A DNA stretch of 40,190 bases from Ignavibacteria bacterium (GTDB lineage Bacteria; Bacteroidota; Ignavibacteria; Tepidaquicellales; Tepidaquicellaceae). Made by a program: the position numbers and the translations under genes. Positions 1 through 9,039 of this stretch are shown one piece after another (position 1 is the stretch's first letter; every line of letters starts with the position of its first letter). Below the pieces are notes generated by a model. It worked only from the letters and a program-made list of their open reading frames with translations. It was not told the origin of the DNA and ran no database searches. The stretch lies in assembly GCA_016783945.1 (NCBI GenBank), contig JADHVP010000019.1, positions 1-40,190 of the forward strand, given 5' to 3'.

Positions 1-240
1 ATAAATAAAACTAAAAGCTGTTAGTTATCTGACTGAAGCAGGATGCAAAACCGAAAGCAAAAAACTGAATTTTTGTAAAAAAATTCTTTACAGGATAACT
101 GTTTTTACTTGACTTTCTTTTCTATAGACGAAGGGATGATAGTTTTATAGCATATATTAATTTCGTAACGGCATAACTCCGTAGGGGTGACATATTCTGT
201 TATACCTTTGTTTAATTATATTTCACCTTTTTTTTGTAAT

Positions 241-271
241 CGCAGAGTCTCCTCGTCAGAGTGACTCTGCG
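241..271. repeat. REP-like hairpin, CAGAGTC family
   Basis: CGCAGAGTC (241-249) pairs perfectly with GACTCTGCG (263-271) around a 13-base loop. The same CAGAGTC/GACTCTG arms recur at 34804-34827, and the CAGAGTCTCCT arm recurs at 34850-34860. This suggests a dispersed palindromic family. No T-run follows, so it is not an ordinary terminator. Confidence 0.6.
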
Positions 272-441
272 TAAAATCTCGCTGTAAGACTCGGAAGACT
301 CTGCTTCTACTCCCTCGTTGTTGAAATCAAATGTAACTCATAATACACCACAGGTTCCCCGTAGAGGCAGACATATAACATACGTTCCTCTGTGCATCTT
401 CGTGTATCTCCATTTATCTCCGTGTAACGCTTTTACTAATG

Positions 442-514
442 ATAGGCATAACATGATAAGGTTTGTGCCGTGCACGGGAAGTCAACTCAGGTAAAGATAG
501 CACTACAAATGTCC
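442..514 (+). repeat. Dispersed repeat, copy A
   Basis: This stretch shares the blocks AGGCATAACA, CGGGAAGTCAA and AGCACTACAAATG, in the same order and at nearly the same spacing, with the reverse complement of 18912-18985. The match is imperfect but too long for chance in AT-rich DNA. It is probably a remnant or end of a dispersed element. No coding capacity is seen. Confidence 0.6.
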
Positions 515-664
515 CGCCCAAAAAGAGTTGTCTCCATAGGAGCAGGCGGGCAAGTACCAAATTAAATCCCTTTTTATTTATCATCATATCTCAAGTCGCT
601 ATTGCATTTATAATTGTAGCTTACTATCTTGGAATTATTTAAAGTTTAAACATTTACAAATTCT

Positions 665-2116
665 ATGACTGAAAACAAATCAAAAGGTCTGTCTGTTGAC
701 GAGGTTATGGATAAAGCTACGAAAGCTGCTGAATCATTCCGTCAACTAAATCAGGAACAAACTGATAAAATTGTGAAAGCAGTTTATGAAGCGGGTTTTG
801 ATAATCGTATAGTGTTAGCAAAGCTTGCTTGTGACGAGACGAGACTTGGTGTACTGGAAGACAAAGTGATGAAAAACATCATTGCAACGAGATATGTGTA
901 TCACGATATAAAACATCTTAAAACTGTGGGTGCGATTGCAGAGGACAAAAAGCACCAGGTTCTCGAAATTGCAGAACCTCTCGGACCGATATTTGCGATA
1001 ACCCCGATTACAAATCCAACATCGACAGTTCTCTTTAAGATTCTCATATCATTAAAAACCAGGAACCCGATTATTATACGCCCGCATGGTGCCGCGAGAA
1101 AGTGTTCTATCGAAGCAGCCCGGATATGTTATGAAGCTGCATTGAAAGCAGGAGCGCCCGAGAATTGTATTCAGTGGATTAAGCGTTCAACAAATGAACA
1201 GACAATAGAATTTATGAGTCATAGAAAAACAGCATTGGTTCTTGCAACCGGGTCGGTTGAACTCGTAAGAGAAGCGTATCGTTCAGGCAATCCCGCTATT
1301 GGCGTTGGTCCCGGGAACGTTCCCGTTTATATTGGAAAAACCGCCGATATACCTTTTGCAATCGAACAGATTTTCATTTCGAAAACATTCGATAACGGTA
1401 CTGTGTGTGCAAGTGAACAAGCACTGATTGCCAACAGGATAAATGCAGATGAGATTATTGATGAATTGAAAAAAAGAAAAGCATATTTCTTATCGAAGGA
1501 TGAAATAAAACTTCTCGAAGCAGTTGCTTTTAATAAAGAGCAAAAAGTAATGAGTGCACAGGTTATAGGACAGCCTGCACCTGTAATTGCAAAGCTGGCT
1601 GGAATTGAAGTACCGCCGGATACAACACTTTTAATTGCTGAACTTGATGATGTTGGTTTAAAATCTCCTCTTTCCCTTGAAATTCTTGCACCAATTCTTG
1701 CGTTATATATAGCAGAGGAATTCGAAGAAGCGATTGAAATGTGCAGGAAAATAAATGTGCATGGAGGGATGGGTCATACGGTAAGTATTTTCTCGAACGA
1801 TGAGGATAAAATTGAATATTTTGCTTCGGTAATGAATGCCGGAAGAATTCTCGTTAACACTCCTGCATCACAGGGTGCTCTGGGAGGAACGTACAACGCA
1901 CTGCGACCATCGCTCATGTTAGCATGCGGAACAGGCGGGAAAAATATTACAACAGATAATATTTCTGCAAAACATTTATTGAACGTTCACCGCGTTGCAA
2001 GAAGAAAGGTGAGTGATTGTTTGGTCTGCGACCATTATGATTTTTTAGATGACGAACATAGCGCAAGAATAGTTGATAAAGAGTGTTCAACATTCAAAAG
2101 TACTTTTGATAGATAG
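665..2116 (+). CDS. CoA-acylating aldehyde dehydrogenase (EutE/AdhE-N type)
   Basis: The 483-residue protein has the fold and landmarks of acylating aldehyde dehydrogenases, which interconvert an aldehyde plus CoA and acyl-CoA using NAD. The NAD-binding domain includes the stretch [20 protein letters not shown] (101-120), typical of the EutE/AdhE N-terminal/SucD-like group, and the segment [11 protein letters not shown] (213-223). The catalytic cysteine is Cys248 in [11 protein letters not shown]. Length matches the single-domain enzyme; there is no fused iron alcohol dehydrogenase as in AdhE. The natural substrate (acetaldehyde, propionaldehyde or succinate semialdehyde) cannot be read from sequence. 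No microcompartment shell gene is nearby and the N terminus lacks an obvious encapsulation helix. A radical SAM gene follows 35 bp downstream and is probably co-transcribed. Confidence 0.88.
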   Translation: MTENKSKGLSVDEVMDKATKAAESFRQLNQEQTDKIVKAVYEAGFDNRIVLAKLACDETRLGVLEDKVMKNIIATRYVYHDIKHLKTVGAIAEDKKHQVLEIAEPLGPIFAITPITNPTSTVLFKILISLKTRNPIIIRPHGAARKCSIEAARICYEAALKAGAPENCIQWIKRSTNEQTIEFMSHRKTALVLATGSVELVREAYRSGNPAIGVGPGNVPVYIGKTADIPFAIEQIFISKTFDNGTVCASEQALIANRINADEIIDELKKRKAYFLSKDEIKLLEAVAFNKEQKVMSAQVIGQPAPVIAKLAGIEVPPDTTLLIAELDDVGLKSPLSLEILAPILALYIAEEFEEAIEMCRKINVHGGMGHTVSIFSNDEDKIEYFASVMNAGRILVNTPASQGALGGTYNALRPSLMLACGTGGKNITTDNISAKHLLNVHRVARRKVSDCLVCDHYDFLDDEHSARIVDKECSTFKSTFDR

Positions 2117-2151
2117 TTTTTGATTTATATTCTTGTGAATTATAATTTGTA

Positions 2152-3102
2152 ATGAAAGACTTTGAACCTGCATATATTAAGACTTATCATGAAGGTTTAC
2201 TAAGAGATAAGGTAGATGAAGCTAATTCTCAATTGAGAAATTGCACACTCTGTCCGAGAAATTGCGAGGTGGATAGGATAAATATTAAGAAAAGTAAGAA
2301 TGTAGGAATTTGTAGAACAGGCAAGCATACTGTCGTTTGCAGCAGCCAGCCTCATTTTGGTGAGGAAGCACCGCTTGTCGGAACGAGAGGTTCTGGAACG
2401 ATATTTTTTACTCATTGCAATCTGTTATGCAACTTTTGCCAGAATTTCGATATTAGTCACGAAGGATGTGGAAGGGAAGTCCTTGACGCTGAGTTAGCTT
2501 CTATGATGATAACTTTACAAGAACAAGGGTGTCATAATATTAATTTCATTACACCTTCCCACGTTGTTCCGCAAATACTTTCTGCGATAGAGTTAGCTGT
2601 TGAGTATGGATTATCAATTCCATTGGTTTATAATTCAAGCGGGTATGACAAAGTAGAAACATTGAAACTTCTTGAAGGTGTAATTGATATTTACATGCCT
2701 GATTTCAAGTTTTGGGATCCCACTGTTGCTTCAAAGACATGCAAAGCACAGGATTACCCGGATACAGCACGTAAGGCAATAATAGAAATGTATCGTCAGG
2801 TTGGGGAATTATTTATCAATGAAAATGGAACAGCGGAACGTGGTCTGTTAATCAGACATCTTGTTCTCCCAAAAGGTCTTGCAGGTACGAAGGAGATTAT
2901 GAAATTTATTTACAATGATATATCCCCGAATACTTATGTAAATATTATGTTTCAATATAGACCATGCGGGGATGCTTCTGAAATAAGTGAGCTTTCACAA
3001 GCTCCAACCCGAGATGATTTTGAATCAGCTCTACAAGCTGCATCAGAGGAAGGAATCACAAGGCTTGATAAACCTGAATTGTCTTTCTTGAGATGGTTTT
3101 GA
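2152..3102 (+). CDS. PflX-like radical SAM protein (pyruvate formate-lyase activase family)
   Basis: The cluster-binding motif CxxxCxxC is Cys89, Cys93 and Cys96 (CNLLCNFC). It is preceded by a cysteine-rich N-terminal segment (Cys31, Cys34, Cys38, Cys54; CTLCPRNCEVDR) typical of the PflX subgroup rather than true PflA. A SAM-binding central region and a C-terminal part with QYRPC follow. At 316 residues it has the usual PflX length. True activases generate glycyl radicals on partner enzymes, but PflX-type proteins have no assigned substrate and no glycyl radical enzyme is visible here. The gene sits 35 bp behind the aldehyde dehydrogenase, so a shared transcript is likely. Family assignment is firm; function is unknown. 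Confidence 0.85.
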   Translation: MKDFEPAYIKTYHEGLLRDKVDEANSQLRNCTLCPRNCEVDRINIKKSKNVGICRTGKHTVVCSSQPHFGEEAPLVGTRGSGTIFFTHCNLLCNFCQNFDISHEGCGREVLDAELASMMITLQEQGCHNINFITPSHVVPQILSAIELAVEYGLSIPLVYNSSGYDKVETLKLLEGVIDIYMPDFKFWDPTVASKTCKAQDYPDTARKAIIEMYRQVGELFINENGTAERGLLIRHLVLPKGLAGTKEIMKFIYNDISPNTYVNIMFQYRPCGDASEISELSQAPTRDDFESALQAASEEGITRLDKPELSFLRWF

Positions 3103-3195
3103 TTTTTTTTATAAGAAATTGATATTTATTTTAAACTTTTTTTATTGAATAATAGTTAAAATATTGTAGTAAGTTTTGTAAAATATTCATTAAAG

Positions 3196-3504
3196 ATGAG
3201 CACTGAAAAAGAATTTAATTTTATCGTTAGCAGATTAATCGAAGAACTGGAGTTCTTTATGAACTATAACGAAGAAATCCCGGATGAGGAGTATCCGATT
3301 GCCTATATAGTTCACCCTAAGATTCTGAGTGCCGTTCAAATATTTTTTACTAATGAAGATTCAAAACATTTAAAGAGAAGTATAAAAATAAAAAACATCA
3401 ATGGTATTGATATTTTCAAAGACAAAAAACTAAAAGACTTAAATGGCAATCCCACTTTTAAAATAATTTATGATCAGGAAGAGTTGGCTATATATATGAA
3501 GTAG
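3196..3504 (+). CDS. Hypothetical protein, 102 residues
   Basis: I do not recognise this protein. It is a small soluble, charged polypeptide with no signal peptide, membrane segment or cysteine motif. The N-terminal half is acidic (EELEFFMNYNEEIPDEEYP, about 16-34) and the C-terminal half is lysine-rich. It stands alone: 93 bp of AT-rich DNA separate it from the radical SAM gene, and the next gene converges on it. An AT-rich upstream region with TAAGTTTTG at about 3170-3178 resembles, but does not match, the TAnnTTTG box. The ORF is open over its full length and does not shadow another gene, so it is probably real. Confidence 0.55.
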   Translation: MSTEKEFNFIVSRLIEELEFFMNYNEEIPDEEYPIAYIVHPKILSAVQIFFTNEDSKHLKRSIKIKNINGIDIFKDKKLKDLNGNPTFKIIYDQEELAIYMK

Positions 3505-3575
3505 GACTTGTACTGTATTAATTAAATGTTTGTTGAATTGTTTGGTGAGATATTTTTGATGTACAGACCGGGAAA

Positions 3576-4514
3576 TTAATTACTAAAGGTGATAGTGGTA
3601 TTTAGCGGTTTGTTTTTTAGTATACCATTTATAAAATCATTCGAACTCATTCTTTTTTTACCTTCAAGTTGTAACTCTAAAATTTCAATCATACAATCTT
3701 TTGTATTCACAAATAATTTTTTATCCTCGGTGTGAATAGTTGCTGGATTACTCGTAACCTTCATGTTAGTCAATTTGGATTTATAAATTTTAACAATTTT
3801 ATTATCAAGATATGTGTATGATGCGGGATAAGGTGAAAGCCCTCTAATAAAATTATAAATCTTTAGTGAGTCCTGTTCCCAATTTATTCTACAATCTTCT
3901 TTAAAAATTTTTGGAGCAGGTGATGCAAGCGAATTATCCTGTGATGTTACATTTACGTTTCCTTTTTCAATAAGCTTGACTGTCTTTAGAACTGTTTCAG
4001 CACCAATTTCAGAAAGCTTATCGTGTATAGTTCCAGCATCATCATCGTCATTTATTGGAATTTTTGTCTGAAGAATTATATTTCCCGTATCGACGGTTTC
4101 TTTTAAGAAAAATGTTGTAACTCCAGTTTCTTTTTCACCATTTATTAATGCCCAGTTTATCGGGGCAGCACCACGATATTTTGGTAGGAGTGATGCATGT
4201 AAATTGAAAGAACCATATTTGGGTATTGTAAATATCTCTTTAGGTAGAATGCGAAATGCGACAATGACTATCAAATCAGGTTGAAGGTTTTCGATTTCTT
4301 TTATAAAAGAAGGGTCTTTCATTTTTTCAGGTTGCAGAAGATACAAATTATTTTCAATAGCATATTTTTTAACATCAGAATACTGCATAGTCCTGCCTCT
4401 GCCTTTTCTTTTATCAGGAACCGTGACAACACCTACGATATTGTGGTTGTTTTTCAATAATATGTCCAGTGAAGGAACAGCAAATTCCGGTGTTCCCATA
4501 AAAATAATTTTCAT
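3576..4514 (-). CDS. fmt: Methionyl-tRNA formyltransferase
   Basis: The enzyme transfers a formyl group from 10-formyl-tetrahydrofolate to methionyl-initiator-tRNA in the cytoplasm. The catalytic residues expected for the family are present: Asn104 and His106 in SFNLHASLLPKYRGAAP, and Asp142 in ETVDTGNI. The N terminus MKIIFMGTPEFAVPSL is the standard Fmt start. The C-terminal tRNA-binding domain follows from about residue 200. At 312 residues the length is normal. It lies 41 bp downstream of def on the same strand, the classic def-fmt pairing of adding and removing the formyl group. Confidence 0.97.
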   Translation of the reverse strand: MKIIFMGTPEFAVPSLDILLKNNHNIVGVVTVPDKRKGRGRTMQYSDVKKYAIENNLYLLQPEKMKDPSFIKEIENLQPDLIVIVAFRILPKEIFTIPKYGSFNLHASLLPKYRGAAPINWALINGEKETGVTTFFLKETVDTGNIILQTKIPINDDDDAGTIHDKLSEIGAETVLKTVKLIEKGNVNVTSQDNSLASPAPKIFKEDCRINWEQDSLKIYNFIRGLSPYPASYTYLDNKIVKIYKSKLTNMKVTSNPATIHTEDKKLFVNTKDCMIEILELQLEGKKRMSSNDFINGILKNKPLNTTITFSN

Positions 4515-4555
4515 AATAAGAAAATAATTATTTCATATTGAGGAATCAAAGGTTT

Positions 4556-5122
4556 TTAGAAACCATGAAACTCATCTGAGTTTACGTGCAGAGGATAGTC
4601 AGGGGTTACTTTGCCTTTCTTTATATCCGATAGAAGTTGTTTATACTCTTTCTGAACTTCTTTGGAAAAGTAATCAATAAACAGTTTTCCACTCAGATGA
4701 TCAATCTCATGTTGTATAACCCTCGAAAGAAAACCATCAAATTCTTTTTTTACTTCTTTCATATCAAGGTCATGGTATTTAACAAGTACCTGATCTGGTC
4801 TCTGCAGTTCTGCTCTAACTTCTGGAATGCTAAGGCAACCTTCTTCAAAAACAGATTCTCCGTGCGATTCTTCAACAACAGGATTCAGTAGTATTACGGG
4901 TTTTACATTTTTGTATTCTTCTATACAAGAAATATCAACGATTGTTAGTGATAAGTCTACATTTATCTGGGGAGCAGCCAGTCCAATACCGTTAGCATGC
5001 CGCATTGTATAATACATATTTTCGATGAGTTCGATTAGACCTGTATCAACATCTTCAATCGATTTTGTCTTCGATCTTAGGATCTTCATTCCATATGTCG
5101 TTATTGGTAAAAGGTCAGGCAT
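4556..5122 (-). CDS. def: Peptide deformylase
   Basis: This metalloenzyme removes the formyl group from the N-terminal methionine of new proteins. All three signature motifs are present: GIGLAAPQ (45-52), EGCLSIPE (metal ligand Cys96), and QHEIDH with ligands His138 and His142 and catalytic Glu139. The 188-residue length is typical of type I bacterial deformylases. It is placed directly upstream of fmt, and 63 bp downstream of the M3-type peptidase gene, on the same strand. The three may form one transcript devoted to translation and peptide processing. Confidence 0.97.
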   Translation of the reverse strand: MPDLLPITTYGMKILRSKTKSIEDVDTGLIELIENMYYTMRHANGIGLAAPQINVDLSLTIVDISCIEEYKNVKPVILLNPVVEESHGESVFEEGCLSIPEVRAELQRPDQVLVKYHDLDMKEVKKEFDGFLSRVIQHEIDHLSGKLFIDYFSKEVQKEYKQLLSDIKKGKVTPDYPLHVNSDEFHGF

Positions 5123-5185
5123 TTGTTTTTAAACTAAAGGCGTATTGTTATACGCCTTCGTGCTAAATTTAATAAATTTTAAAAA

Positions 5186-6682
5186 TCAGTTTGACAATGC
5201 ATTATTTATATCATCGAAGACAGGATTTACAGAGAGACTTGGACAATTGTTCATTTCCAACAACTCTTCAGCACTAAATTTTTGCCCTAAACCCCAGAGG
5301 TCGGTTAAAAACTTTCCCGCATTTGGATTAGCGAACCAGTCTTCGTTGAATTTATTTCTCAAACATTTATGAAGATTCGCCTGAAACATCCAGGCTCTTA
5401 GATATCGTGCAACGTAAAAATAACCATCTACATCTTCAAGATAATTTGTGCCTGAGTAATGAACTTTTGAAGCATCCGAAAGTACTTCGCTGTAAACTTC
5501 ATCCATACCTTTTAATGAGTCGGCTTCAGCAAGCTTAATTTCATAATCGAGTTTTCCAGCATATCTTCTCAACATCATTAATTCAAAGAAATTTCGGTGT
5601 ATATAATAATCTTTCGATTCTTTAAAATTAACTCCGAGAATCTTTTCCATCCAGATAGGATTCATTGTTAAGTGATCCAGACTCATTGCATAACCTTCGG
5701 TGACAGAATTATCTCCATACCATTTATATTCAAAACCTAAATCATTATTAATATTTGCAAAGTGTAACGCATGACCGAGTTCATGAAGGAAAGATGTATA
5801 ATCATTTTCACCACCCCTTGGATAAATTACGAGATAAACTTCACTCGGAATTTTAACAGGTGAGCAGAAAGCTCTTGGTGATTTTTTTTCTCTTATATCC
5901 AGATCGAACTTAATATTATTTCCTGCACTAATATCAATACCCATTTTAGATACGAACTTACTCATCTCGGGTAAAAGGTCCTGTTGAGGAAAGAATTTAT
6001 CGAACTCTTTACCTCTTAATATATATAAGAGATCATGTTTCTTCAGTTCTGAAATTTTAAGATTTAATTTATTCTTTGCATAGTATGAAAGAATGTCTAC
6101 ATACATATCCTCACTCATTTTCAAAAAATTCTGCATAGAGTCATTTAGCGTATACAGATTTATTCCAGAGAGTGACTGAAACATATCGATCAGGTTTTTA
6201 TATTCAAGTTTTTCAATTAATTCTTTTTCCTGGTTGTGAATTTTAACATGAATCGGATTTAAATTATCATCTATAAATTCATTTCTCTTTTTCCTGATAC
6301 TTTCCCTTATATTTCTGTCTTCCTGGTTTATCATTTCTATCATCGAACTTCTGAAATATGCATCCTTTCCATTTATTTCAATTTTCCCTGATGCTTCTTT
6401 GAGCAAAAGCTCCTCTGATAAAGAACTTAATTCTGAGGAGATAACTTCGTTGTAAATATTCTCTAAAAATAAAGTTAGTTTTCTACTTTCTTCAGGATTA
6501 TCTTCATTTTTAGAAATAGCTTGTTTTAGAATATTAATGTTTTCTTTGTCTTTTATTTCAGGATACTTTTTGTAGATTTCATCGAATTTTATGTCATCTT
6601 TAAGACCTGCGCCCTGTAAATAATATTCTTTCGAAATTTCCTGATTAAATTTCTCTACAATATTTCTTAATTTTTCTATCAT
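5186..6682 (-). CDS. M3-family-like zinc metallopeptidase (oligoendopeptidase type)
   Basis: The protein carries a gluzincin active site: HELGH at 300-304, with a candidate third zinc ligand Glu329 in SVTEGYAM 25 residues later, the spacing seen in M3 (thimet oligopeptidase/PepF) enzymes. The first ~250 residues are helical and charged, fitting the lid of that fold. At 498 residues it is somewhat shorter than PepF (~600). There is no signal peptide, so it is probably a cytoplasmic oligopeptidase that clears short peptides. It is the first gene of a likely M3-def-fmt run and is divergent from the EF-G2 gene across ~200 bp of very AT-rich DNA. Confidence 0.82.
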   Translation of the reverse strand: MIEKLRNIVEKFNQEISKEYYLQGAGLKDDIKFDEIYKKYPEIKDKENINILKQAISKNEDNPEESRKLTLFLENIYNEVISSELSSLSEELLLKEASGKIEINGKDAYFRSSMIEMINQEDRNIRESIRKKRNEFIDDNLNPIHVKIHNQEKELIEKLEYKNLIDMFQSLSGINLYTLNDSMQNFLKMSEDMYVDILSYYAKNKLNLKISELKKHDLLYILRGKEFDKFFPQQDLLPEMSKFVSKMGIDISAGNNIKFDLDIREKKSPRAFCSPVKIPSEVYLVIYPRGGENDYTSFLHELGHALHFANINNDLGFEYKWYGDNSVTEGYAMSLDHLTMNPIWMEKILGVNFKESKDYYIHRNFFELMMLRRYAGKLDYEIKLAEADSLKGMDEVYSEVLSDASKVHYSGTNYLEDVDGYFYVARYLRAWMFQANLHKCLRNKFNEDWFANPNAGKFLTDLWGLGQKFSAEELLEMNNCPSLSVNPVFDDINNALSN

Positions 6683-6865
6683 TTATATGATTAATATTAT
6701 GTTCTTGAATTATTATTTAAGCATGCAATATATAAATATTAAAAATTTTTATAAAGTAACTTTAAAATATTAAAAATGTATATTATCTTACAGTTTTCGA
6801 AAAAATCAATTCTAATTTTTTAATTTCAAATATAATAATTTATTTTTATCAATAATACTTCACTC

Positions 6866-6871
6866 AAGGAG
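6866..6871 (+). promoter_or_regulatory. Strong Shine-Dalgarno site of the EF-G2 gene
   Basis: AAGGAG lies 10 bases before the ATG at 6882. Most genes in this window lack a recognisable purine-rich site, as is usual for Bacteroidetes-type genomes. This one stands out and fixes the start codon. Confidence 0.6.
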
Positions 6872-6881
6872 AATATAATTT

Positions 6882-8990
6882 ATGCCCGATTATAAATCAG
6901 AACAAATTAGGAATATTTCTATCATTGGTCACGGTGGTACTGGAAAAACAATATTTTCAGAAGGAATATTGTATGCAGCCGGTGTAACGAACAGGTTTGG
7001 AAAAATTGAAGAAGGAAATACTGTTAGTGATTATCATAAAGATGAAATAGATAAACAAATATCAATCAATTCTTCGATAATGAATGCTTTTTGGAAAGAT
7101 TCAAAAGGTGTGCTGAAAAAAATGAACATTATCGATACACCCGGGTATATGGATTTTAACGGGGAAGTGAAATCATCATTGAGAGTTACGGATACAGCAT
7201 TAGTTGTTATAGATGCATTTAAAGGAGTCGAGGTTGGAACAGAAACATGTTTCAAATTTACTACTGAATTTAGTAATAATGTAATTTTTGTAATTAATAA
7301 GCTTGATTCTGATAACGCTGAGTATGAGGAAACAATATCGCATATTAAAGAAAGCTTTGGTTCGGAATCTGCAGTATTGCAATTTCCTGTGAATCCCGGA
7401 GCTGGATTCGATACTATAGTTGATGTTTTAAGAATGAAAGTATTAAAATTTAATATAGATGGTAAAGGTGAGTATAAAGAGGAAGAGATTCCGGAAGATT
7501 TAAAAGAGAAAGCAAACGGTTACAGACAAGGATTATTAGAAGCAATTGCAGAAGAAGATGAAGAGCTTTTAGAGAAGTTTTTTGAGGAGGGACAAAATTT
7601 CACTGATGAAGAAATCAAATACGGCTTAAACAAAGGAATGCGTGAAAGAAAATTATTTCCTATTTTCTGTGCAGCAGCAGGCACTAACGTTGGTGTCAGA
7701 CCTATACTTGATTTCATAGCAGATTATACAGAATCACCTCTCGATAAACCTGCTGAGAAAGGGCATAAGCCTGATAGTGAAGATGTTATCGAGGTTCCGG
7801 CAAAAGCAGATGGTGAGCCATCTTTGTTTATTTTTAAGACTTTTTCCGAGCAAAACGTTGGCGAGTTATCTTTCTTTAGGGTATATTCCGGGAAAGTCTA
7901 TCCTGGTATTGATATGGTGAATGAAGCTACCGGAAAATCAGAAAGACTTTCTCAGATCTATTCCATGAACGGGAAAGACAGGAAAGAACTGGATGAAGCT
8001 ATTTGTGGAGACATCGCCGGTGTAGTTAAGTTAAAAGATTCACACACAAACAATACTTTAAGTTCAAAGGCTTTTCCAGTAGTTTTGAAGGAGATTGAAT
8101 TTCCTGGACCAAACATGGCACTTGCAATAATTGCAAAAAGAAAAGGAGATGAGGATAAGATTGCAACTGGTTTGCATTCACTTCATGAAGAAGATCCCAC
8201 ATTTATAGTTTCTTATAATACTGAAACCAGTCAAACAATAATATCTGGTCAGGGTGAACTTCATTTGAATACTATATTAAACAGGATGAAAAGCAAATAC
8301 AATCTGGATGTAGAGGTTACCGAGCCCAAGATTCCTTATAAAGAAACTATTCATGCAGCAGTGAATGATGTTGTGTATAGACACAAGAAACAATCGGGTG
8401 GCAGAGGACAATTTGCTCACATACATATTAACGTCGAACCTCTCGAAAGGGGAAAGGGTTTTGAATTTGTAAACAAAATCGTCGGTGGTGTTATACCAGG
8501 TAGATTTATCCCTGCGGTTGAAAAAGGAATTGTCGAAGTAATGAAGAATGGTGTTATGATAGGATGTAAAGTTGTTGATGTTAGAATTACTTTATTTGAT
8601 GGTTCATTCCATACCGTAGATTCGGATGAGCTGTCTTTTAAGCTTGCAGCTACGCAGGCTTTTAAGAAGGGTTTTAAAGCTGCTAAACCTGTTTTATTGG
8701 AACCGGTTTATAATGTTGATATATTTTTCCCGGAAGAGTTCATGGGTGCTGTATCGGGTGATGTATCTTCCAGGAGAGGAAGGATTCAAGGCATGGAAGC
8801 AGAAGGACGTTTACAGGTCATTAAATGTCAAATGCCACTTTCCGAAATGAACGGATATTCATCGAGACTTCGTTCTCTTACTCAGGGAAGAGGAAACTAC
8901 ACCAGGCATTTTTCACATTATGAAGATGTTCCTAAAGAGATTGAGAACAAAATAATTTCTGATTACGAGAAGGAAAAAGATAGCAAATAG
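6882..8990 (+). CDS. Elongation factor G-like GTPase, EF-G2 type
   Basis: A 702-residue translational GTPase with full EF-G architecture: P-loop GHGGTGKT (16-23), DTPGY (85-89), NKLD (139-142), then domains II to V with the typical domain IV segment (GGRGQFAHIHINVEP) and a C-terminal domain V. The G3 motif normally reads DTPGH; here the catalytic histidine is Tyr89, the hallmark of EF-G2-like paralogues such as the second EF-G of Thermus. Canonical EF-G is therefore expected elsewhere in the genome. EF-G2 proteins bind the ribosome, but their cellular role is not settled. A TerC-family gene follows 49 bp downstream on the same strand. Confidence 0.9.
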   Translation: MPDYKSEQIRNISIIGHGGTGKTIFSEGILYAAGVTNRFGKIEEGNTVSDYHKDEIDKQISINSSIMNAFWKDSKGVLKKMNIIDTPGYMDFNGEVKSSLRVTDTALVVIDAFKGVEVGTETCFKFTTEFSNNVIFVINKLDSDNAEYEETISHIKESFGSESAVLQFPVNPGAGFDTIVDVLRMKVLKFNIDGKGEYKEEEIPEDLKEKANGYRQGLLEAIAEEDEELLEKFFEEGQNFTDEEIKYGLNKGMRERKLFPIFCAAAGTNVGVRPILDFIADYTESPLDKPAEKGHKPDSEDVIEVPAKADGEPSLFIFKTFSEQNVGELSFFRVYSGKVYPGIDMVNEATGKSERLSQIYSMNGKDRKELDEAICGDIAGVVKLKDSHTNNTLSSKAFPVVLKEIEFPGPNMALAIIAKRKGDEDKIATGLHSLHEEDPTFIVSYNTETSQTIISGQGELHLNTILNRMKSKYNLDVEVTEPKIPYKETIHAAVNDVVYRHKKQSGGRGQFAHIHINVEPLERGKGFEFVNKIVGGVIPGRFIPAVEKGIVEVMKNGVMIGCKVVDVRITLFDGSFHTVDSDELSFKLAATQAFKKGFKAAKPVLLEPVYNVDIFFPEEFMGAVSGDVSSRRGRIQGMEAEGRLQVIKCQMPLSEMNGYSSRLRSLTQGRGNYTRHFSHYEDVPKEIENKIISDYEKEKDSK

Positions 8991-9039
8991 AAGCAATCTT
9001 TCAAACCGAATATTATAAAATCCTAATCTAAGAATCTTA

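Larger units (their letters stand above)
1..664. other. Non-coding region rich in dispersed repeats
   Basis: No convincing gene is visible in either strand. The stretch holds several short repeat types: two copies of a CCGTAG(A/G)GG...GACATA motif (about 178-193 and 356-374), a hairpin built on CAGAGTC (241-271), a further GACTCTGC half-site near 295-304, and a segment at 442-514 that recurs inverted at 18912-18985. Such intergenic repeats are common in Bacteroidetes-type genomes. The aldehyde dehydrogenase promoter should lie in the last 100 bases, but no clear TAnnTTTG box is present there. Confidence 0.6.

Noticed and set aside
171-210. A promoter, because TACCTTTG occurs at 203-210
   Set aside because: It lies within a dispersed repeat, more than 450 bases from the next gene, and lacks a -33 box.
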